From the NCBI RefSeq assembly GCF_022815605.1, contig NZ_JALGRP010000002.1, forward strand, positions 346,513 to 410,512: a DNA stretch of 64,000 nucleotides, read 5' to 3'. Below the pieces are notes generated by a model. The model ran no database searches. It saw nothing but the letters and a program-made list of their open reading frames with translations, and was not told the DNA's origin. This stretch comes from Microbacterium sp. VKM Ac-2923 (GTDB lineage Bacteria > Actinomycetota > Actinomycetes > Actinomycetales > Microbacteriaceae). This document shows positions 53,511 to 62,444 of this stretch, piece by piece; within the stretch, counting starts at the first letter, position 1, and each line of letters starts with the position of its first letter. The position numbers and the translations under genes are program-made.

Positions 53511-54896
53511 TCACGACGGCGGAGGAGCGGATGCCGCCCGGGCGAGCGCATCGGCCACCAGCCGCACGTTCTCGGTGACCGATCCCGCCGTGACCCGCAC
53601 TCGTTGATGCGCCGACCCATCGGCCACGAACGGCCCGCCCGCGGCCACCGCGATCCCCTCCGCGGCGAGATAGACGACGGCCGCGCGCTCGTCACGGACG
53701 GGCAGCCACAGGTTGATACCGTCGGGTGCGCCCACGTCGATGTCGAGACGGCGCAGAGCCGCGGCCATGCGGTCGAGCCGGTCGCGGTAGATGAGCCGGG
53801 CCGTGCGCACCGGTGCGACCGAGCGCGAGTCGGTGAGCAGTTCGAGCAGCACGCTCTGCAGCAGCCGCGACGTCCACCCCGGTCCGAGCATCCGGCGCCG
53901 CACGATCCGCTCGACGATGCGGGCGGGCCCGCCGAGCGCGGCGATGCGCAGGTCGGGGCCGTGCGACTTCGAGAACCCGCGGACGTGGACGACCTGAGCG
54001 GGGATCCAGCGCGCGAGGGTGACCGCCGGGGCGGTGGCGATGAGCGCCGAATGGTCGTCCTCGATCACCGTGACCGCCCGCCCTCCCGGAACGGTCAGGA
54101 GCACGTTCGCCAGGCGCCGTGCCCGCTCGACCGACATCGACACCCCGGTGGGGTTCTGCGCCCGGGTCTGCAGCATCAGAGTCGACGGACGCTGCGCCAG
54201 AGCGCGCGCCAGCGCGGCGGGCAGGATGCCGTCGGCGTCGCTCTCGAGCGGCAGGACGACGCCCCCGGTGGCATCCACCAGATCGAAGATGTAGGGGAAC
54301 CCCGGGGACTCCACCGCGACCCGATCGCCGAAGCGCACCACCTGCTCGACCGTGCGCGAGATGCCGTCGAGCGCGCCGTCGACGACGGTGAGCGCCTCCA
54401 CCGTCCGCACCGGCCAGTCCTCCACAAGCGCGTCGTGCAGCTCGGGGAGCACGGGAAGGTCGTGGTAGCGGCCGGTGTCGGCGCGCGGACGCGCGCGCGA
54501 GAGCGCCCGCTCGAGCGAGGGCAGCATCGCGGGATCGGGCGTCCCGAGGGAGAGGTCGAGACGGATGCCGTGGGCTCCGCGTCCGCCGAGTCCGCTCGGA
54601 GCGGCGACGGGCGATCCCTCGCCCGAGGCCATCCCCCGCACCCGCGGGCTCAGCCACTCGCGACGTTCGGAGCGCACGAACGTGCCCGAACGTCCGCGGG
54701 AGGTGACGACTCCCGCCTGGGCCAGTGCGCGCCAGGCCGCGGCGACCGTCCCGGTGGACAAGCCCAGGTCGGCCGCCATCTGACGGACGGTGGGGAGTCG
54801 TTCTCCAGGGCCCAGTGTTCCGTCGCTGACGAGGCGGGCGATCTCGGCCGCGAGGCCCGCCGCGGAGCGGGATGCGAGGGCGCGGGGTGAGAGCAT
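53511..54896 (-). CDS. MocR-type regulator (GntR helix-turn-helix fused to aminotransferase domain)
   Basis: A 461-residue PLP-dependent regulator. The GntR winged helix covers residues 10-75 (LAAEIARLVSDGTLGPGERLPTVRQMAADLGLSTGTVAAAWRALA). The class I aminotransferase-like domain follows, with QNPTG near 257, EDDHSALIA and the PLP lysine in GFSKSHGPDLR near 310. GGAG precedes ATG 54896. It is divergent from the dihydropyrimidine operon, and a perfect palindrome lies between, so it is the likely activator or repressor. It could respond to beta-alanine or another amine; this is inference. Confidence 0.9.
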   Translation of the reverse strand: MLSPRALASRSAAGLAAEIARLVSDGTLGPGERLPTVRQMAADLGLSTGTVAAAWRALAQAGVVTSRGRSGTFVRSERREWLSPRVRGMASGEGSPVAAPSGLGGRGAHGIRLDLSLGTPDPAMLPSLERALSRARPRADTGRYHDLPVLPELHDALVEDWPVRTVEALTVVDGALDGISRTVEQVVRFGDRVAVESPGFPYIFDLVDATGGVVLPLESDADGILPAALARALAQRPSTLMLQTRAQNPTGVSMSVERARRLANVLLTVPGGRAVTVIEDDHSALIATAPAVTLARWIPAQVVHVRGFSKSHGPDLRIAALGGPARIVERIVRRRMLGPGWTSRLLQSVLLELLTDSRSVAPVRTARLIYRDRLDRMAAALRRLDIDVGAPDGINLWLPVRDERAAVVYLAAEGIAVAAGGPFVADGSAHQRVRVTAGSVTENVRLVADALARAASAPPPS

Positions 54897-54921
54897 GCGG
54901 CTCCAATTAACGGCGAAGTCA

Positions 54922-54939
54922 CCCGACGAAATCGTCGGG
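54922..54939. promoter_or_regulatory. 18-bp palindrome between the MocR regulator and the dihydropyrimidine operon
   Basis: CCCGACGA-AA-TCGTCGGG is perfectly symmetric. It lies 26 bases from the regulator start and 86 bases upstream of the first operon gene, so it can control both. TTAATT (54905-54910) is a candidate -10 box for the regulator and TAACAG (54959-54964) for the operon. Confidence 0.6.
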
Positions 54940-55024
54940 AAATGTTCAGGCGCGACAGTAACAGAACGCCCCGCCAGAATGCGACCACCCGCACTCCCCG
55001 CGGGGCAGAGACCGAGGAGGACCC

Positions 55025-55873
55025 ATGACGACGGTGCGAGCGGCCATCACGCAGACCACGTGGACCGGTGACAAGGAATCGATGCTCGACAAGCACGAGC
55101 AGTTCGCCCGTGACGCGGCGGCTCGCGGCGCCGAAATCGTGTGCTTCCAGGAGCTGTTCTACGGGCCCTACTTCGGCATTACGCAGGACCAGAAGTACTA
55201 CCGGTACGCGGAGCCCGTCGACGGGCCGATCGTGAAGCGCTTCGCCGCCCTCGCGAAAGAGCTCGGCGTCGTGAGTGTGCTCCCCATCTACGAAGAGGCC
55301 CAGACGGGGGTGTACTACAACACCTCGGTCCTCGTCGACGCCGACGGCACCGTGCTCGGCAGCTACCGCAAGAACCACATCCCGCACCTCGAGAAGTTCT
55401 GGGAGAAGTTCTACTTCCGCCCGGGCAACCTCGGATACCCCGTCTTCGACACCGCCGTCGGCAAGGTCGGCATGTACATCTGCTACGACCGCCACTTCCC
55501 CGAGGGGTGGCGCGAACTCGGTCTGAACGGCGCGCACATGGTGTTCAACCCGAACGCCACCAAGCCCGGCCTGTCGAACCGCCTGTGGGAGGTCGAGGGC
55601 CCGTGCGCCGCCGTCGCGAACGGCTACTTCGTGCTGCAGCCCAACCGGGTCGGGCGCGAGGACAACGAGTACGGCGACGACGCGGTGTCGTTCTACGGCA
55701 GCAGCCAGGTCATCGACCCCCGCGGCAACCACGTCGGAGCGATCGGCTCGGCCGAGCACGAGGAACTGCTCATCCGCGACCTCGACATGGATCTCGTGCA
55801 GCAGATGCGCGACGACTGGCAGTTCTACCGCGACCGCCGCCCCGACACCTACGGCGAGATCGTGGAGGCCTGA
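55025..55873 (+). CDS. Beta-ureidopropionase-like nitrilase-superfamily amidohydrolase
   Basis: A 282-residue C-N hydrolase that would release ammonia and CO2 from N-carbamoyl-beta-alanine or a similar carbamoyl amino acid. The Glu-Lys-Cys triad is visible: Glu43 in CFQELFYGPYF, Lys in SYRKNHIPHLEKFWEKFYF near 115 and Cys in YICYDRHFPEGWREL near 153. The HLEKFWEKFYF stretch is typical of beta-alanine synthase-like members. AGGAGG precedes the ATG. First gene of the operon; dihydropyrimidinase follows after 2 bases. Confidence 0.92.
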   Translation: MTTVRAAITQTTWTGDKESMLDKHEQFARDAAARGAEIVCFQELFYGPYFGITQDQKYYRYAEPVDGPIVKRFAALAKELGVVSVLPIYEEAQTGVYYNTSVLVDADGTVLGSYRKNHIPHLEKFWEKFYFRPGNLGYPVFDTAVGKVGMYICYDRHFPEGWRELGLNGAHMVFNPNATKPGLSNRLWEVEGPCAAVANGYFVLQPNRVGREDNEYGDDAVSFYGSSQVIDPRGNHVGAIGSAEHEELLIRDLDMDLVQQMRDDWQFYRDRRPDTYGEIVEA

Positions 55874-55875
55874 CA

Positions 55876-57312
55876 ATGGCCACCACCCTGCTCACGGGCG
55901 GCACCGTCGTCTCGGCGACGGGACGCACCGCCGCCGACGTGCTCCTGGACGGTGAGACAATCGCCGCCGTGCTGGCACCGGGCTCCACTCTGCTGGGGCA
56001 CGACCTCGCGGCATCCGTCGACACCGTCATCAACGCCACCGGCAAGTACGTCATCCCCGGCGGAATCGACGCGCACACGCACATGCAGCTACCCTTCGGC
56101 GGCACGAGCGCCTCCGATACGTTCGAGACCGGCACCCGCGCGGCGGCCTGGGGCGGCACGACCACGATCGTCGACTTCGCGGTGCAGCGTGCCGGCGAGC
56201 GCGTGCAGGACGGCCTCGCCCACTGGCACGAGCTCGCCGCGGGCAATTGCGCGATCGACTACGGCTTCCACCAGATCGTCGGAGGGGTGGATGCCGACTC
56301 CCTCGCCGCTCTCCCGGGGCTCATCGACGAGGGCATCTCGAGCTTCAAGATGTTCATGGCCTACCCCGGGGTCTTCTACGCCGACGACGCCCAGATCCTG
56401 CGGGCGATGCAGGTGGCCGCCGACACGGGGCTTTTGACGATGATGCACGCCGAGAACGGTCCCGTGATCGACGTGCTCGCCGAGCAGCTGATCGAGAAGG
56501 GCAAGACCTCGCCCTACTTCCACGGCGTCGCCCGCGCCTGGCAGATGGAGGAGGAGGCCACCCACCGCGCCATCATGCTGTCGCACCTCACCGGGGCGCC
56601 GCTCTACGTCGTTCACGTCAGCGCGAAGCAGGCCGTCGAGCAGCTCGCGTGGGCGCGTGACAACGGTCAGAACGTGTTCGGAGAGACGTGCCCGCAGTAC
56701 CTCTATCTCTCGCTCGAGGATCAGCTCGGCGCCACGAGCGAGGAATGGGGCGACTTCGAGGGCGCGAAGTGGGTGTGCTCCACCCCGCTGCGCTCGAAAC
56801 AGGAGGGCCACCAGCACCACATGTGGCAGGCGCTGCGCACCAACGACGTGCAGATGGTCTCCACGGATCACTGCCCCTTCTGCATGAAGGACCAGAAGAC
56901 GCTCGGCCAGGGCGACTTCCGCGCGATCCCCAACGGCATCGGCTCGGTCGAGCACCGTATGGACCTCATGTACCAGGGCGTGGTCACGGGACAGATCACG
57001 CTCGAGCGGTGGGTGGAGCTGACCAGCACGACGCCGGCGCGCATGTTCGGGATGTACGGCAAGAAGGGCGTGATCGCCCCCGGCGCCGACGCCGACCTCG
57101 TCGTGTACGACCCGGCCGGTCACACCTCCATCGGTGTCGGTAAGACCCATCACATGAACATGGACCACTCCGCGTGGGAGGGCTTCGAGATCGACGGACA
57201 CGTCGACACCGTCATCTCGCGCGGCAAGGTCGTCGTCGACGACGGCTCCTACCTGGGCGCGCCGGGCGACGGCCGCTTCGTCAAGCGCGGCCTGAGCCAG
57301 TACCTGATCTGA
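55876..57312 (+). CDS. hydA: Dihydropyrimidinase / hydantoinase
   Basis: A 478-residue cyclic amidase that opens dihydrouracil, dihydrothymine or hydantoins. The metal site shows GIDAHTHMQLPFGG near residue 65, the carboxylated lysine in SSFKMFMAYPG near 157, further histidines in MMHAENG and YVVHVSA, and the aspartate in STDHCPF. NGIGSVEHRM and LTSTTPARMFGMYGKKG are also conserved. Its GGAGG ribosome site lies inside the end of the upstream gene. It supplies the substrate of the ureidopropionase. Confidence 0.94.
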   Translation: MATTLLTGGTVVSATGRTAADVLLDGETIAAVLAPGSTLLGHDLAASVDTVINATGKYVIPGGIDAHTHMQLPFGGTSASDTFETGTRAAAWGGTTTIVDFAVQRAGERVQDGLAHWHELAAGNCAIDYGFHQIVGGVDADSLAALPGLIDEGISSFKMFMAYPGVFYADDAQILRAMQVAADTGLLTMMHAENGPVIDVLAEQLIEKGKTSPYFHGVARAWQMEEEATHRAIMLSHLTGAPLYVVHVSAKQAVEQLAWARDNGQNVFGETCPQYLYLSLEDQLGATSEEWGDFEGAKWVCSTPLRSKQEGHQHHMWQALRTNDVQMVSTDHCPFCMKDQKTLGQGDFRAIPNGIGSVEHRMDLMYQGVVTGQITLERWVELTSTTPARMFGMYGKKGVIAPGADADLVVYDPAGHTSIGVGKTHHMNMDHSAWEGFEIDGHVDTVISRGKVVVDDGSYLGAPGDGRFVKRGLSQYLI

Positions 57313-57323
57313 GAGGAGACCCC

Positions 57324-58352
57324 ATGGACTTCGGTGTCGTCCTGCAGACGAATCCCCCGGCCGCCCGCACGGTGCAGCTCTCGCAGCTCGCCGAGGCGCA
57401 CGGCTTCAGCCACGTGTGGACCTTCGACTCGCACCTGCTGTGGCAGGAGCCGTACGTCATCCACTCCGCCATCCTCGCGGCCACCCGCCGAGTGACCGTC
57501 GGTCCGTTCGTGACCAATCCCGCGACCCGCGACTGGACGGTCACGGCATCCACGTTCGCCACCCTCAACGAGATGTACGGCAACCGCACGATCTGCGGCA
57601 TCGGCCGCGGTGACTCCGCAGTGCGTGTGACGAACGGGCGCCCGACGACGCTGAAGGCGCTGCGCGAGTCGATCCACGTCATCCGCGAGCTCGGCAACTC
57701 CCGCGCCGTGGAGTACAACGGCGCGACGCTGCAGTTCCCGTGGAGCCGCGGGTCCGAGCTCGACGTGTGGGTCGCCGCGTACGGTCCGCTCGCGCTGAAG
57801 CTCACCGGCGAGGTGGGCGACGGCTTCATTCTGCAGCTGGCCGACCTCGACATCGCCGAGTGGATGATCGCGACCGTCCGCAAGGCCGCCGAGAACGTGG
57901 GCCGCGACCCCGACGAGATCGCCTTCTGCGTCGCCGCCCCGATGTACATCGGCGAGGACACCCCCGAATCGCGCGCGCACATGATCGAGCAGTGCCGCTG
58001 GTTCGGCGGGATGGTCGGCAACCACGTCGCCGACATCGTGACCAAATACGGTGACGGCTCCGACGTTCCCGCCGCCCTCACCGACTACATCGCGGGGCGC
58101 ACCGGATACGACTACAACTCGCACGGCAAGAGCGGCAACGACCACGTCGACTTCGTGCCCGACGAGATCGTGGAGCGCTTCTGCGTCCTCGGCACGGCCG
58201 AGGAGCACATCGCCAAGCTCGAGAAGCTCCGGGCGCTCGGCGTCACCCAGTTCGCGGGCTACCTCCAGCACGACAATAAGGAGGAGACGATGCGGGTCTA
58301 CGGCGAGACCGTCATCCCCGCGCTCACACCCCCGGTGACGGCGAAGCGGTGA
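57324..58352 (+). CDS. Luciferase-like (LLM) flavin/F420-dependent oxidoreductase
   Basis: A 342-residue (beta/alpha)8 protein of the bacterial luciferase superfamily. MDFGVVLQTNPPAARTVQLSQLAEAHGFSHVWTFDSHLLWQEPY is the F420-type N-terminus, and TICGIGRGDSAVR with VWVAAYGPLALKLTGEVGDGFILQ are family stretches. GAGGAG precedes ATG 57324. It lies between the dihydropyrimidinase and the transporter genes. No classical dihydropyrimidine dehydrogenase is present, so it may carry out the pyrimidine ring reduction or a related redox step. Cofactor choice cannot be read with certainty. Confidence 0.87.
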   Translation: MDFGVVLQTNPPAARTVQLSQLAEAHGFSHVWTFDSHLLWQEPYVIHSAILAATRRVTVGPFVTNPATRDWTVTASTFATLNEMYGNRTICGIGRGDSAVRVTNGRPTTLKALRESIHVIRELGNSRAVEYNGATLQFPWSRGSELDVWVAAYGPLALKLTGEVGDGFILQLADLDIAEWMIATVRKAAENVGRDPDEIAFCVAAPMYIGEDTPESRAHMIEQCRWFGGMVGNHVADIVTKYGDGSDVPAALTDYIAGRTGYDYNSHGKSGNDHVDFVPDEIVERFCVLGTAEEHIAKLEKLRALGVTQFAGYLQHDNKEETMRVYGETVIPALTPPVTAKR

Positions 58353-58359
58353 CACGACC

Positions 58360-59346
58360 GTGACCGACCAGGTGATCGCCCCCGGTACGGCGGCGCCCGT
58401 CGAGACGGCGGACGAGGGACGGATGCCGCGCGCTCCCGGCATCCGGTACTCCCGCGCCCGCACCGCCGCGGTGCGAGCGGGATGGGGCATCGCCGGTATC
58501 GCGGTCGTCGTCGCCGCGTGGGAGCTGTACAAGACGTTCGGCCCCGCCGACGGTCTCACGGTCGGCAGCGACGGATCGGCGGGGTCCGGCGTGATCCTGC
58601 TCCCGCGCACGAACGACCGCGCCATGCCGCACGTCTGGGACATGATCACGCGCTTGTTCGCACCGACGAGCGGCGGCGACACCCCGCCGCTGATCGTGTC
58701 GGTCGCGGGAGCGGCGGGCATGACGCTGGGCCTCGCCGCCCTCGGCTGGGTGATCGGAGTCGTGGTCGGCTCGCTCCTGGGCATAGCGATGCAGCGATGG
58801 CGTCTCGTCGAGGCGGGACTGCTGCCGTGGATCGTGGTGAGCCAGATCGTGCCGCTCATCGCCTTCGCACCGGTGGTCAACGCCATCGGCACCCAGGTCG
58901 ACCGCTCGGGCTTCCCCTGGCCGCCGTGGCTCTCGGTGGCGCTGATCTCGTCGTACCTGGCCTTCTTCCCCGTCGCGGTCGGCATGCTGCGCGGCCTCTC
59001 GGCGCCCGACGCGCTGCACCTCGACCTGATGCGCGCGAACTCGGCCGGGTGGTGGCAGATGCTCGTGCGACTGCGCCTTCCGGCGGCCGTGCCGTACCTG
59101 CTGCCCGCGCTCCGGCTCGCCGCCGCGTCCGCCGTCGTGGGCGCCGTGGTCGCCGAGGTCTCGATCGGCCTGCGGGGCGGTATCGGGCGCATGCTCATCC
59201 AGCTCGCCGGCCAAGCCTCATCCGACCCGGCCGCGCCCTGGGCTCCCACCTTCGGCACCGTCGTGATGGGACTCGTCGCAGCCGGCGGCGTCGCGCTCGT
59301 CGGGGTCGCACTGCACCGTTTCCGTCGCGGGGAGGACACCGCATGA
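58360..59346 (+). CDS. ABC transporter permease (pyrimidine/nitrate-taurine type), first
   Basis: A 328-residue permease with six to seven helices. A long N-terminal region with one helix (GIAGIAVVVAAWELY) and an extracytoplasmic loop of about 70 residues precede the core. The coupling loop reads LMRANSAGWWQMLVRLRLPAAVPYLLPALRLAAASAVVGAVVAEV. GTG 58360 follows the oxidoreductase stop by 7 bases. Its stop overlaps the ATPase start (ATGA). It pairs with the permease at 60259. Confidence 0.88.
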   Translation: MTDQVIAPGTAAPVETADEGRMPRAPGIRYSRARTAAVRAGWGIAGIAVVVAAWELYKTFGPADGLTVGSDGSAGSGVILLPRTNDRAMPHVWDMITRLFAPTSGGDTPPLIVSVAGAAGMTLGLAALGWVIGVVVGSLLGIAMQRWRLVEAGLLPWIVVSQIVPLIAFAPVVNAIGTQVDRSGFPWPPWLSVALISSYLAFFPVAVGMLRGLSAPDALHLDLMRANSAGWWQMLVRLRLPAAVPYLLPALRLAAASAVVGAVVAEVSIGLRGGIGRMLIQLAGQASSDPAAPWAPTFGTVVMGLVAAGGVALVGVALHRFRRGEDTA

Positions 59347-60149
59347 CCACCCAGACCGTCACCGACCTCGCCGTCCGCGCCGCGGGCGTCGGCAAGGTGT
59401 TCCCCAGCGCCGGCGGCGAGGTGACCGCCGTCACGGGCGTCGACCTCACCGTCGCCGCGGGCGAATTCGTCTCGCTCATCGGGCCCTCCGGCTGCGGCAA
59501 GTCGACGCTGCTGCGCCTCATCGCCGACCTCGACAGCCCCACCGGTGGCGACCTGATGCTGTACGGCAAGTCGGCGCGCCAGGCGCGACTCGACCAGGAC
59601 TACGGCATCGCCTTCCAGCAGGCGGCTCTGCTGCCGTGGCTCACGGTGGCCGCGAACATCGCCCTCCCTCTCGACCTGCACAAGTGGCCCCGCGCCCGCC
59701 GCGACGCCCGCGTGGCGGAACTCGCCGAACTCGTCGGGCTGACTGACTTCATCGGCCGCTACCCCGACCAGCTCTCCGGCGGCATGCAGCAGCGCGTCGC
59801 CATCGCCCGCTCCCTCGCCGCACAGCCCCGGCTGCTGCTGATGGACGAGCCGTTCGGCGCGCTCGACGAGATGACGCGCGAGCGATTGCAGGCCGAGCTC
59901 GCGCGGATCGCCGCCGAGACCGGCGCCGCCGTGGTGTTCGTGACGCACTCCATCCCCGAGGCGGTGTTCCTCTCCGACCGCGTCGTCGTCATGAGCCCTC
60001 GGCCGGGGCGCATCACCCACGTCATCGACACCCGCCCCGGCCGCGAGCGCGACGACGACCTGCGCGAGTCGCCGGAGTTCTTCGCCCGGGTCACCGCCGT
60101 CCGCGAAGCGCTGCACGGCGCCCCCCTTCACCGGGCGAACGAGCGATGA
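59343..60149 (+). CDS. ABC transporter ATP-binding protein
   Basis: A 268-residue ATPase of the nitrate/sulfonate/taurine group. Walker A GPSGCGKST near residue 47, Q-loop FQQAALLPWLTV, signature LSGGMQQRVAIARSL, Walker B LLLMDEPFGALDEMTRE and switch histidine FVTHSIPEAVFLSDRVVVMS. It is translationally coupled to the first permease (ATGA at 59343) and to a 38-codon ORF at its end (ATGA at 60146). Confidence 0.94.
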   Translation: MTTQTVTDLAVRAAGVGKVFPSAGGEVTAVTGVDLTVAAGEFVSLIGPSGCGKSTLLRLIADLDSPTGGDLMLYGKSARQARLDQDYGIAFQQAALLPWLTVAANIALPLDLHKWPRARRDARVAELAELVGLTDFIGRYPDQLSGGMQQRVAIARSLAAQPRLLLMDEPFGALDEMTRERLQAELARIAAETGAAVVFVTHSIPEAVFLSDRVVVMSPRPGRITHVIDTRPGRERDDDLRESPEFFARVTAVREALHGAPLHRANER

Positions 60150-60262
60150 GCGGGGTCCGGCGCGCGGCCCGCCAGCCCGTGGCATCCGGGATCCCCCGCC
60201 GGACCACGGATGCCGTGACCCGGCGCGCCGAGGCCTCCGTCACCGTGGGAGGTCGGCGATGA
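60146..60262 (+). CDS. 38-residue basic ORF coupled to both neighbours
   Basis: The ATG at 60146 overlaps the ATPase stop (ATGA) and the TGA at 60260 overlaps the ATG of the next permease (ATGA). The product, starting MSGVRRAARQPVASG, would contain nine arginines, no Lys and no hydrophobic helix. It is in a different frame from both neighbours. It may be a real peptide or a translational bridge that carries ribosomes across the 109-base gap between the two transporter genes. No homology is known to me. Confidence 0.4.
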   Translation: MSGVRRAARQPVASGIPRRTTDAVTRRAEASVTVGGRR

Positions 60263-61032
60263 ACGCCACGCCCCTGCCCGGCTGGGCGCGCCTGGTCGCG
60301 CCGATCGTCGTCGGCGTCGCGGGACTGCTCGCCTGGTACGCCTTCGTCGCCTCGGGAAGCGCGCCGCGCATGCTCCCCGACCCGTTCGCGGTCGCGGCGG
60401 AGCTCGTGGAACGCTTCCCGCTGGTCTGGGAGGCCGCCGGCATCACCGGCACCAACGCGGCCGTCGGGCTGCTCGCCGGCACGATCGTCGCCGTGCTGGT
60501 GGCCGCCCTCGCCGCGACCTGGCGGCCCGTCGACGGCATGACCGCGCCGCTCGTCGCAGCCCTCGCGGTGGTGCCGATCGTCGCGCTCACCCCGATCCTC
60601 AACACCATGTTCGGCGCCTCGAGCCAGTTCGGGCGTCAGGCCGTGGCCGGCATCGCGGCGTTCGTGCCCGTGTTCGTCAACACCCTCCGGGGCCTCCGCC
60701 AGACCCGCCCGGTGCAGCGCGACCTGTTCCGCGCCACCGCCGCCACCGGCGGACAGACGTTCCTGCGGCTGACCCTCCCCACCGCGCTGCCGTACCTGCT
60801 CACGGGCGTTCGGGTCGCGGCATCCCTCGCGGTCATCTCCGCCCTGGTCGCGGAGTACTTCGGCGGTCCGGCCGACGGCATCGGCACCGCGATCGCCACG
60901 TACGCCAAGTCGGGCCGCGCGGCCCTGGCGTGGGCCTTCGTCGGCGGGGGCATCGCGATCGGTCTCGTCTTCTTCGTCGTCACCGCCCTGCTCGAACGCG
61001 TCGTGGCGAAACGACTCGGTGCCCTGCGCTGA
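60259..61032 (+). CDS. ABC transporter permease (pyrimidine/nitrate-taurine type), second
   Basis: A 257-residue permease with about six helices. The coupling loop reads LFRATAATGGQTFLRLTLPTALPYLLTGVRVAASLAVISALVAEYFGG. Helix one is LVAPIVVGVAGLLAWYAFVAS, followed by SAPRMLPDPFAVAAELVE, typical of the family. GGGAGG lies 7 bases before ATG 60259. It forms a heterodimer with the permease at 58360. Confidence 0.92.
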   Translation: MNATPLPGWARLVAPIVVGVAGLLAWYAFVASGSAPRMLPDPFAVAAELVERFPLVWEAAGITGTNAAVGLLAGTIVAVLVAALAATWRPVDGMTAPLVAALAVVPIVALTPILNTMFGASSQFGRQAVAGIAAFVPVFVNTLRGLRQTRPVQRDLFRATAATGGQTFLRLTLPTALPYLLTGVRVAASLAVISALVAEYFGGPADGIGTAIATYAKSGRAALAWAFVGGGIAIGLVFFVVTALLERVVAKRLGALR

Positions 61033-61090
61033 CTCGCCCTCACAGCCTGCTCCACCCGACACCTGCTCCACCCGAACGGAAGGACAACCC

Positions 61091-62263
61091 ATGAGACACA
61101 GCACCCGTCGCGCGCTCGGCGCGATCGCGGGGGTCGCGGCCTCGGCCCTCACTCTCTCGGCCTGCTCGGGCGGCGGCTCCGAACCCGCGGCATCCGACGG
61201 CGACTTCACGCCCCTGACGTCGGTGAAACTGCAGCTGCAGTGGCTGCCGCAGGCGCAGTTCGCCGGCTACTACGTCGCCCTCGACAAGGGCTACTTCCAG
61301 GAGGAGGGCTTCGACGACGTCGAGGTGCTGCCCTCGGGCGGCGACATCGTGCCGCAGGACGCCCTCGTCGCCGGGGACGTCGACTTCGCCGTCGCGTGGG
61401 TGCCCAAGGTGCTCGGAACGCTCGAGAACCAGGGCGTCGAGCTCACCGACATCGCGCAGGTGTTCCAGAAGTCGGGCACGACCCAGGTGTCGTGGAAGGA
61501 CTCGAACATCACCGGCGTCGACGACTTCGAGGGCAAGCGCATCGGCTCGTGGGGCTTCGGCAACGAGTGGGAGATCTTCGCCGCGATGGCCGACCAGGGC
61601 CTCGACGCCTCGACCGTGCAGATCACGACGCAGGACTTCTCGATGAACGCCCTGCTCGACAAGGACGTGGATGCCGCCCAGGCGATGACCTACAACGAGC
61701 TCGCGCAGCTGTTCGAGACGGTGAACCCCGCCACCGGCGAGCTCTACACGGAGGCCGACGTCGACGTGATCTCGTACGAGGACACCGCCGGCGCCATGCT
61801 GCAGGATGCCATCTGGGCCGACACGCAGCGACTGGCCGACGACCCCGCCTACGCCGATGCCGCGACGCGGTTCCTGAAGGCCGTCGTCAAGGGCTGGGTG
61901 TACGCCCGCGACAACCCCGCCGAGGCCGCCGAGATCACCTACGCGGCCGCGACCGCACCGGGTGTCGACGCCTTCCCCGTGGGCCCCACGCACCAGCTGT
62001 GGCAGATGAACGAGGTCAACAAGCTCATCTGGACCGGCGGTGAGTTCGGCATGATCGACTCCGCCGCGTGGGACAAGACCGTCCAGGGCGCGCTCAAGGC
62101 CGTCAACCAGGACGGCCTGAATCTCATCACCGAGGAGCCGGGCGACTCGGCGTACTCGAACGATTACATCGAGGACGCGCTCTCCGAGCTGAAGGACGAG
62201 GGCATCACCGTCGACGGTGAGTACACGCCGATCGAGGTGACCCTCACCGAGGGCGGCAAGTAG
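61091..62263 (+). CDS. NMT1/THI5-like substrate-binding lipoprotein
   Basis: A 390-residue lipoprotein with lipobox LSAC near residue 25. The mature domain begins LTSVKLQLQWLPQAQFAGYYVALDKGYFQEEGF, the NMT1/THI5 signature used by binding proteins for pyrimidine precursors of thiamine and for related heterocycles, then VLPSGGDIVPQDALVAGDVDFAVAW. GGAAGG precedes ATG 61091. Last gene of the operon. In this setting it probably captures a pyrimidine or hydantoin, which would then be reduced and hydrolysed by the upstream enzymes. Confidence 0.9.
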   Translation: MRHSTRRALGAIAGVAASALTLSACSGGGSEPAASDGDFTPLTSVKLQLQWLPQAQFAGYYVALDKGYFQEEGFDDVEVLPSGGDIVPQDALVAGDVDFAVAWVPKVLGTLENQGVELTDIAQVFQKSGTTQVSWKDSNITGVDDFEGKRIGSWGFGNEWEIFAAMADQGLDASTVQITTQDFSMNALLDKDVDAAQAMTYNELAQLFETVNPATGELYTEADVDVISYEDTAGAMLQDAIWADTQRLADDPAYADAATRFLKAVVKGWVYARDNPAEAAEITYAAATAPGVDAFPVGPTHQLWQMNEVNKLIWTGGEFGMIDSAAWDKTVQGALKAVNQDGLNLITEEPGDSAYSNDYIEDALSELKDEGITVDGEYTPIEVTLTEGGK

Positions 62264-62272
62264 CCCGGGCAC

Positions 62273-62309
62273 CCGGCGGGGCGGTCTCTTCTCGGGGCCG
62301 CCCCGCCGG
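62273..62309 (+). terminator. Strong hairpin after the dihydropyrimidine operon
   Basis: CCGGCGGGGCGG (62273-62284) pairs perfectly with CCGCCCCGCCGG (62298-62309), loop of 13, ten bases after the last stop codon. No U-tract follows, which is common for actinobacterial terminators. Confidence 0.7.
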
Positions 62310-62444
62310 CGTGTGCGCGCCGCGCGGTGGGGCGGTCTCCTCCCCAGTCCGCCGCGTCGTCGCATGTCTGCTGCGCCGTGGGCTATCGCCGACGCCGCAA
62401 CCCCGCACCCGGCCGCGGGCGCCCGCCCGTGGTTGACTACCCCC

